A DNA stretch of 64,000 nt from Diphasiastrum complanatum (taxonomy: Eukaryota; Streptophyta; Lycopodiopsida; Lycopodiales; Lycopodiaceae). The translations under genes were made by a program, and so were the position numbers. The stretch spans positions 1 to 64,000 of the forward strand of contig MU831917.1 of NCBI GenBank assembly GCA_029204225.1. Direction: 5' to 3'. The notes under the pieces are model-generated. The model did not search any database, had not been told where the DNA came from, and was given only the letters and a program-made list of their open reading frames with translations. Below are positions 57,077 through 64,000 of this stretch, piece by piece (the stretch's first letter is position 1; each line of letters opens with the position of its first letter).

Positions 57077-57766
57077 CGTACTGTTGACTTATCCAAGAAT
57101 GTTTTAAATTCATTGACTGAGTCTCCCCTACCTCCCTACCTAGAAGCATTGGTTAAGCCCTTTGATAGAAAGAAATATTCATGTTGGCCTGATAGAGTAC
57201 CACTACCATTATGTGGAACATCATTTTCATATTGGGGTCATATGTAATTGATCAAGCCAAGTGAGCCCTTTCCTAATGCAGGATTGGGTTTATTTTCTTT
57301 GACTAGCATTGATGTCTTCTTGAATAGTGTTGTCACATTAATGCCTTATGCAGGACCTCAATACAAGTGGGGTGATTGGCATGCTCTATGTCGTCACCAA
57401 TGGAGAATGCGGGTTTATGGCTTGAATGCCAATGCTTGTTCTTTGGAAGAGCGACGTGTGCAAGGAGAGAATGTTTTGAAATCACATCGTATGTACATTG
57501 ATGGGCATCCAGAAAAATATGGCAATATTGTTGCATATATAAATAGTTCAATTGGGCACCCTTCATTAACTAATTGTGATTTCGAGGAACGCACCAATGG
57601 AAAGGAAGAATACTTCTCTAGGAACTCAAAAAGTACATACATAATGGCATGTGCAATAAGGCCCATTAAATGTGGTGAAGAGCTATTCATCAAATATAGC
57701 TTCAATCGCCCTCTTCCAAGATGTGTACAAAAGGCTTTGAGCCAAACTCAAGCATGGACCTTGTGA
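57077..57766 (+). pseudogene. SET-domain methyltransferase-like gene fragment
   Basis: Open from 57077 to 57766 with one in-frame TAA at 57245. Numbering from 57248: residues 9-16 PNAGLGLF match the SET start (GxG in PxGxGLFA); 33-37 PYAGP; 84-112 DGHPEKYGNIVAYINS then HPSLTNCDF match the GN-I-A-R-F-I-N-H-S-PNC pocket; 133-150 MACAIRPIKCGEELFIKY match A-x-R-x-I-x-x-GEEL-x-x-Y. SET domains transfer methyl groups from S-adenosylmethionine, mostly to lysines. The usual NH is NS here and there is no Cys-rich post-SET, so activity is doubtful. Upstream in frame is LPPYLEALVKPFDRKKYSCW. It lies 400 bp before TNP2 transposase on the same strand, so a captured or element-encoded SET protein is possible. 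Confidence 0.7.
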
Positions 57767-58159
57767 ATATCAAAATACATTTTATCTATTTAGTGAGAGC
57801 AAGTTATATTGAATGTGAATTAATTGTTTTTTTAATATTTCATATTGCATGCCTTAACTTAAGATATGGTGTTTAATTTGCATGTCTTAATTTTAGTTTT
57901 AATTTTCATGAATGACAATCTTATATGTTAATTGATGAATATGCTAATTTGTTTCCCATGTTTGCAAAGACATCTCATGTGGCCGCTTCCTTGCTTATAT
58001 TGAACCTCCAAGCAGAATATAAATGGAGTGATACAAGTGTTACATCCTTATTTGGGTAAAGAAGATTGAGATTTTTTTTTTTAGAATTTAATAGATGTGT
58101 TGTTCAAGTCAAATGTTTTAGTTGGCTAAATAATCTTTTATTTTATATTATGAAAATTC
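57767..58159. other. No gene seen
   Basis: AT-rich, intron-like gap between the SET and transposase parts. Confidence 0.5.
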
Positions 58160-59396
58160 ATTTCATTATGTACAGGTTATTGCACAAACTACTCCCAGAA
58201 GGAAACACTATGTTAGAGACAAGAGGTGAGGCACGAAAAATGTTGAGTGCAATGGGAATGGACTATACATTTGCATCATGCTTGTCCAAAAGATTGCATC
58301 TTATATCGTGGTGAGTATCGAGGGTTAAAAGCTTGTCCTATATGCGATACTCCTCGATATCGAGATGACTTACAAGGGACCACTATCCCATGCAAGGTGT
58401 TACGACACTTTCCAATAATCCCACGATTGCAACGATTGTTTCATTGCAAGTCTCTTGCAAAACTTGTGAATTGGCATGCTAGTCATCGTTCTTCAGATGA
58501 GATCATGAGATTACCCTTAAACTCTCCTGCATGGAAACACATTGACAAAGAATATCCATGTTTCGCAAGTGAAACAAGAAATATAAGATTTGGACTTGCA
58601 ACAGACGGGGTTAACCCCTTAAATTTGGCCAGTGGTGTTGGTCAACTATAACATTCCACATTGGCTAAGCATCAAAGAAGGACATCTCATGCTAGCATTT
58701 TTAATTCCTGGAAAACATAAAGTAAAAAATATGGATATCTACTTTGCACCATTGATTGTTAATGTTGACTATGCATGACTATCCAGGATTGGGCGATTGT
58801 TCAGGTGACTATAAAATGAAATCACTTGTAATTTTTGTATATTTATTTTTTTATGCATGCAATATTTATTCTTTAAAAGAATTCTATTTATAACACGAAT
58901 TGGATTTGATTCTTTTAGGTTTTACAACTTCTGGATATTACGCGTGTCTCATTTGTGGACCAAATATTGATGCTCGCCACTCACGTCATTTAAACAAAGT
59001 TGTGTATGAAAATCATCGTGAGTAATTGCGTGATGAAAATCATCCATTTAGAAATGCTCATAGACGAGGCTTTGGAGGAAGATCAGAAATAAGAATGCCT
59101 CCAAAGAGAATGTCCGTGGCAGATTGGCACAAACTTTGGATTGAATCCGAGACTAAGCCAATCAATGGTATGAAAAGACAATCCATCTTTCATTGTTTAC
59201 CATATTGGAATAACCTTTTGATCAATCACTTGCTTGATCCTATGCACATATTCAAAAATGTGGGTGAATCAATATGGAAACACTTGGTGGGCGACAAAGA
59301 CAGTATTTCTGCCAAGCATGATCTACAAAAATCAAAAACCAAAAAAGCGAGACAAAGCAAGATGACTGACTTTGGAAGGCTCTTATTCGAGTTATG
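58160..59396 (+). pseudogene. CACTA (En/Spm) TNP2-type transposase remnant
   Basis: TNP2 order kept through frameshifts: LPEGNTMLETRGEARKML (about 58,195), HHACPKDCILYRGEY and LKACPICDTPRYR (58,271-58,380), IPCKVLRHFPIIPRLQRLF, WHASHRSSDEIMRLPLNSPA, ETRNIRFGLATDGVNPLNL (ending 58,651), YNIPHWLSIKEGHLMLAFLI and KNMDIYFAPL (58,650-58,750), an AT-rich intron-like gap, then FTTSGYYACLICGPNI (from about 58,920) and 59,026-59,396 with NHPFRNAHRRGFGG, FHCLPYWNNLLINHLLDPMH, IFKNVGESIWKHLVGD. TNP2 cuts and joins CACTA ends. The residue order, including ATDG and DPMH(I)xKN, is typical. Frameshifts near 58,262, 58,650 and 59,020 and the loss of the 3' part make it dead; a copia fragment follows at 59,394. 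Confidence 0.88.
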
Positions 59397-59946
59397 AGAT
59401 ACATTCAAGCTACAACGGACCTATTCATCTTCTATGAGGAAGTTGACAACGATAGTCTCCATCAGCTCAGTGGATATTCTGATGCAAGCTGGGAAAGAGA
59501 TGTAGGTACTCGTAAATTCAAATTCAAATTTACATTCTTCTTCAACGATGGTCCTATCTCTTGGAATAGTTGTAAGCAAACCTCTATTGCTCTTTCCTCC
59601 ACAAAAGTAAAGTACTGTTTCTGAAGCCATTAAAAAAAAAATTTGGTTGAGAACTTTACTGTCAGACATTAGTTTAAATCAATAAACTCTAACAATTATG
59701 TTCTGTGATAATCAGAGTGCTATTGCCTGATCGGCCAACCCTAGATTTTAACTCGAGGATTAAGCACATTGAGATTCGATATCATTATGTCAGGAGTAAA
59801 GTTTTCGACAGAGAGATAAGCTTGACATACTATCAAATGAAAGAAATGACGATAGATGTATTTATCAAGGCACTGAGCATTGATGCACACAACAGACTTT
59901 GTACATCGCTTAGTCTGAAGATCAATTCATTTATGGATCGAAATTA
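59394..59946 (+). pseudogene. pol: Ty1/copia RNase H 3' end
   Basis: Plus strand: RYIQATTDLFIFYE, HQLSGYSDASWERDVGTRKF, GPISWNSCKQTSIALSSTK (59,394-59,621), then in other frames the CDNQSAIA segment near 59,703-59,728 and RIKHIEIRYHYVRSKV ... DREISLTYYQMKEMTIDVFI ... ALSIDAHNRLCTSLSL (59,755-59,920). This is the copia RNase H with its catalytic Asp contexts and the C-terminal KHI-x-I-R-YH motif. Frameshifted at least twice. It ends at a polypurine tract (AATTAAGGGGGGGTG, 59,943-59,957), so it is the true 3' end of a copia pol; its LTR is replaced by the E4 LTR. Confidence 0.9.
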
Positions 59947-59958
59947 AGGGGGGGTGTT

Positions 59959-60711
59959 TGTAGTGGGTTTCTTTCCTTGCCTAACCTGAATCCAAGATCT
60001 AGTCAATCTAGCATCAAAGAGACGGAGTTAGTTGTCACGCGGAGGTTTGTTCTCATGAGAGCGATAGTATAGTTCAGATTTCAACATGAATGGAGGATCT
60101 AACACTAACATCCATTAACACTAAGCATTAACACTACATCCATTAACTCTACTTCCACCCTAAATCCACAACAATGATAGAAACTTACTCTTCTCTCTCT
60201 CCCTTTCTCTCTCACAAAAATCATAAGAAAAAGCAATCCCAAAAATGATCAAATCAAACAATTTGCAAAATTCAAAAAAAGCATGAGAAATGGAGGAAAG
60301 AGAGGAAAAGCAAAGACATTCATCAATCCATTTCTAAAGAGAACCAATTTGCTTTATTGAAATGAGAAAATGAACATGAGGAGCAACTCGAGTTGGTCCC
60401 TTTTTATAGTAGAGAGGAGGACCCCGGCCTCTGAATCCTATTGATCCAGTCTTGCCTCTCTTTTTATTTAAATTTAAAAAAGTGTGGGAACCATCAAAAT
60501 TGGAGGGAAACCCAACTTTATTCACTAACTTGACATTTAGGCCCTGCGACATTAAAAGTCCCGCAAAAAGGCCTAAAGTCCTTTTATTATCATTCTAATT
60601 AATCAAATAACTATGTGATCATCGGGTTGGACTTACACACACAGGGTGCCAAATCCCTCTCACTTATTAACTAGGGTTAGGGTTGCCTTGGGATCCGCAA
60701 ACCCTCCAACA
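59959..60711 (-). repeat. 3' LTR of E4 (753 bp)
   Basis: TGTAGTGGGTTTC...CCCTCCAACA; the reverse complement matches the E3 5' LTR over its full length, including the first 150 bp where the E3 3' LTR differs. AATAAA appears as TTTATT near 60,353. Confidence 0.92.
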
Positions 60712-60921
60712 GTGTTGGACTTATTTCTCTACTCTCCTAAATCCCAGTTTAATCTAGTTCCATTCACATTGCTACAGTTTTACATGCATTGTTGCATAGT
60801 TTGTAGAAATGCTCTATTATCGGAGATAGGCATCAGTGTGGTCGTTGAACTAGCGAAGGAGGCCGACTTGTCGACTATCTCGATTTTATCCACTAGTGGT
60901 CTCTCTCCCTTTCTCTCTCAC
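60712..60921. other. 210-bp insertion between E4 LTR and polypurine tract
   Basis: In E1 and E3 the LTR touches the polypurine tract; here 210 bp intervene, running GTGTTGGACTTATTTC...TTTCTCTCTCACA. It is bounded by TGTTGG and CACA, like a small LTR, but no target duplication is seen. It may be a solo LTR of another element or a recombination product. Confidence 0.5.
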
Positions 60922-61010
60922 AATATCCCCCACCAAAACTGGTGGTGGTCCCACGACACCTGCAATATGCAGTTATTGGGAACTTTTATTGGCTTTGCGT
61001 CGAATCTTAA

Positions 61011-63998
61011 TTAAATGATACTGCACCTTCTCCATAAAGTCAAGACGTGTAGTATTGAAATCCAAATTATGCGGCAGAAACAACGGTGGGCTCCGACAAT
61101 CCACTTGGAAGTTGTCCATGAGGTGAAGTGGGATTCCCAAGAGCCTCCCATCATAGCCGCACGAAAATACAGTTGAGCAATCGGCAGCTGATCTTTGATT
61201 TGCTCTGAGGCCATTGGCTTACTTGGATCAAATGCCAGGGTAGGAAGGCAATCGTCCCATTTTGTTGCCATTGACACCAACAGAGTTAGGTCTTTTGCAA
61301 ACATTGCCGATTGTCGCACTGTTGGATCCGGAGGGTGGACATACTCTCTCTGATATGCCCGTAAGGCCGGGTGGAAATCCACTAAAATATTCCAGCTGTA
61401 AGACTGGTGGATGATTGGCCAATTGGACATATGGATGGTGATTGTATCCATAGCCAATCCCAAATCTTTCCATTTTTGTCTTCGTGGCATTGGCACGTAA
61501 TAAGGATCTACCCGCAATTGGCGAGGGCTGGCGACGTAACTCCTAATTGATTTCGAAGTTTTCTCAGAAACCGTGATTCTCCATGCCGGTTGCTCTCCCA
61601 GTGCAGATATTTTGTCCAATTCTTTGTCGGCCTCGATCTCGGAGGTCTTAAATTTGAGAACCCATCCACCACGCGAGGACTCATGTGGATGTTGCTTTAA
61701 GAAGGTCTGGATCTAGTCCTCGACGCTAATGGGCCTTCTGAATAAATGGCTTGTCCTTGATGAGGATGGACCCGCTTGTACTGCCGGTATAGTTGGCGGT
61801 TGATCTGCTAGATCTGGAGCTCCCTCCTAATCCATGCTCAAATCAACCCCTGTATCCATCTGTACAACTTCTTGGCGCGAAGGGGAGAATTGCGGCATGA
61901 CCAGGACAAGGATTTGTGGTCCAGCTTCCAACACTTGGGCGGCGGCTTTTTCATAGGCGTTGATGGTCTCTTTTGCCTTTTTCAACTTGGTTGAAGCTGC
62001 TCCTTTGAACCTATCAATGCGGCCTTGGAACCCCTGAAGGGCCACTTTGTATGTTTCCACTTTCTTGAACAAATATGCAATCTCCGTCGGTGTGACCAGA
62101 TGATTGGGTATTTGTGTTTGGAGATACGCATCACGCTCAAGGGTGGTCGCATCCAATTCACCTTGAAGCCATGTGCGATCTTGTTCGGCCATTTGTAATT
62201 GCCCCTTCAGCAACTGCACCTGTTGCTTGACATCTTGCACTGTCTTATCTACTTGATCCTGTGCGGTTGTCAGGGCATTTTGCAGGGAGCTGATATAGGT
62301 TTCTAAGCGATCAGCTTGTTGCTGGGCCAATGTCTTTTCACATTCAACCTTTTCTTCATGTTGCTTGGCTATCTTCACCTCTCGATCCAGTTGGACAATT
62401 TTTTTGCTGATCAGAGTGTTTTCAGATCCTAAAACAGAGATCCTCTATTCCATTTCTTTTTTTTTATCCAGCATAGACTGGATCACTTTCCCAAGGCTTG
62501 AAACTAACCCGAGAGCATCACCAGAATCGACAGTCATGGAAGAGACAGCAACAGGAGACCCTGATGGTACTGTCCGTGGTAGGCGTGGAATAGGTGCCAA
62601 AGTCTCTTCTTCTTCAAAAATATCCTCATCTTCAAACCCTTCAGGCACTGTGGTGTCGATTTGCTTTGGTGACTTGACAGTTGTGTCAACCCGAAGTTTG
62701 GCTGGGCTACGTTGTGTGGGCGGTTGCTGACTGGCATCTTCGACACCGACATTAGATTTATGGATATGCCCGAATTCTCTTCTAGGAGATTGGAGTGCAA
62801 AGGGTGCTGGGCTCTGGGGCATTTCAAAGATTTCGGTGGCCCCAAGGGGGTCGGAATCGTCGAACATATCCATGAAGAACTGTGTGTTGGGTGAGGTTGC
62901 TTCGGTGTGCGGGGGTGAGGCAGCCTGGGCAGCTGTGATGGGAATGGTAGGCCCAATGGTCATAGACTGTCCTTGTATGGGAGCAGAGGCGAGGGAAGCA
63001 TTAGAGACGAGGGGAATGGGAAGTTCAGTGCAAACAGCAGCAGGGGGTGGAAGCGCAGTTGACAAGGTATGCCTAGTACGACGTTGTGACGCAGAAGGCG
63101 AGTCAGGAATTACGATCTCGCTACGTGGACGACGACGACTATGAGAACTTGAGGCCTGGTGAGATGACTCGGCTGGTGCTTCTTCGTAAACCAAAAGCAC
63201 AGAATCCAAGTGGAAGCCATGGATTCTGTTTTCTAAGTGAGAAGCGGCTAAGAGGGACAATAGAGAGCCAGCGACAAACTGCTGCTTTGTATTGGCCTTA
63301 ATAGCTCACTTGAGCTTACCAGAAACAGTCTTGAACCAGTTATATGGTTCAAGAGGAGCTTTGGCCAACTTGATGTGGGACTCCACTATCTTGTGAAGGA
63401 TTTGAGATGTGATGCGGTCTTTCTTGAGGTTGCCAACCATCAGAAAATGATTCAACAATTGGACAGCGACGTGGATGGAAGGCTCAATGATGGCTTCCAG
63501 AAGGTAACCATCATTAGTCCAATGCAGATCGTTGGTGAGGTCAATGTATGGCTTGATGGCCTGTTTGGCATGCTTGTGATTGGGTGAGGCGTGTGTACCG
63601 GATGAGATTCCTATAGTTGCAAGTGCGGCCCTAGTGACGTGCACCTTGTGTGTGGCTCCTTGGAAGGTGATGTAAAACTTGAATTTCTCTTCCTTCCATG
63701 TACTGAAGGCAAGAGTGATGAAATCCATATTGATGCGTCCCGAAAAGGCTCTCTCATGAATACCCATTGCAGTAAGTAGAGGCTCCACAAGGGTCATCCA
63801 CTGAGTGACCATGCTTGTGCTAGGAAGAATCATGATGTCCGTTGCAGATGGGACATCACGATGGATAGTATAGCGCGGAGACTGGGAAGTATCGGTAGAA
63901 GACAAGATGATCAGAAAGGAACTATAACCACATGAGAATGTATCAAAAGGCAATGCAGTAAATTTGGAAGGCTTTGGTTGCAAGAGCTTCGCTAGCAC
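61011..63998 (-). pseudogene. Accessory ORF of E4: best-preserved copy
   Basis: A single frame of 996 codons on the minus strand without any frameshift, open at the window edge. N-domain: STSMVTQWMTLVEPLLTAMG, RINMDFITLAFSTWKEEKFK, DLHWTNDGYLLEAIIEPS, YNWFKTVSGKLK, SLLSLLAASHLENRIHGFHL (63,830-63,200). Ser/Pro/Thr/Ala linker with QSMTIGPTIPITAA (63,190-62,650); acidic PEGFEDEDIFEEEE; coiled coil (62,480-61,900; QQADRLETYISSLQNALTT, AEQDRTWLQGELDATTLERD); linker; C-domain (61,680-61,080: SIRSYVASPRQLRVDPYYV, NWPIIHQSYSWNIL, DPTVRQSAMFAKDLTLL, WDDCLPTLAFDPSKP, AQLYFRAAMMGGSW). Stops: 63306 TGA, 62445 TAG, 61827 TAG and 61713 TAG; E3 has CAG at the last three. The normal TSK-stop is TGG here, so it reads on to 61011. 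Function unknown; no membrane segment seen. Confidence 0.82.
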
Positions 63999-64000
63999 AA

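Larger units (their letters stand above)
59959..64000 (-). mobile_element. E4: Ty3 element of the E1/E3 family, extends beyond window
   Basis: 3' LTR at 60711-59959, 210 bp of unrelated sequence, polypurine tract (~60,922-60,940), then an accessory ORF to the window edge. Upstream genes and 5' LTR are outside. LTR and ORF are close to E3 and E1. It abuts the copia polypurine tract at its low end. Confidence 0.88.

Overview
The window looks like nuclear DNA of a land plant with a large, repeat-rich genome. Evidence: Ty3/gypsy retrotransposons whose primer-binding sites match plant tRNA-Asp, copia remnants, a TNP2-type CACTA transposase, a plant UDP-glycosyltransferase (UGT) PSPG box, and long GA, CA and TA microsatellites. 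The species cannot be told from the sequence (fern, lycophyte and gymnosperm are all possible). No intact host gene, rRNA or tRNA gene was found. Almost every protein-like stretch is a transposon remnant broken by stop codons.

Layout. 1-6.8 kb: remnants of several Ty3 elements (leaders, gag pieces, a 126-bp GA run). 6.8-12.2 kb: minus-strand Ty3 element E1, truncated at its 5' end (RT end, RNase H, integrase, accessory ORF, 3' LTR). 12.2-28 kb: a repeat patchwork with a MITE family, a purine-rich tract, a foldback element, minisatellites, a ~360-bp satellite, a 1.4-kb duplicated repeat, CA-rich blocks, a UGT pseudogene and a copia remnant. 28.57-41.63 kb: minus-strand Ty3 element E2 (about 13 kb), inserted in the protease gene of another element. 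41.7-43.1 kb: a lone accessory-type ORF, followed by a CACTA 3' terminus at 43,925 and inverted satellite units. 46.25-53.15 kb: plus-strand element E3 with both LTRs but no pol. 54.0-55.7 kb: copia gag plus LTR (minus). 55.9-59.4 kb: a broken gene string with a decapeptide repeat, a SET domain and TNP2 transposase. 59.4-59.95 kb: copia RNase H end. 59.96-64.0 kb: minus-strand element E4, running off the window.

Main discovery candidate: E1, E2, E3 and E4 carry, between integrase (or gag in E3) and the 3' LTR, a long accessory ORF (about 1,000 codons where complete). It has an N-terminal helical domain with a DGY signature, a Ser/Pro-rich linker, a long coiled coil, and a C-terminal domain with conserved DPYYVP/DPFYMP and NWPII/NWPVI signatures. 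I cannot assign it to a known family. E1, E3 and E4 share one LTR family; E2 has different LTRs and diverged sequence but the same layout, so the protein family is older than either lineage. A lone N-domain copy lies at 41.7 kb.

Second theme: the coding frames of these elements are often open over kilobases and broken mainly by stops explicable as C-to-T changes at CAG or CGA codons. This is what decay by cytosine methylation would leave.
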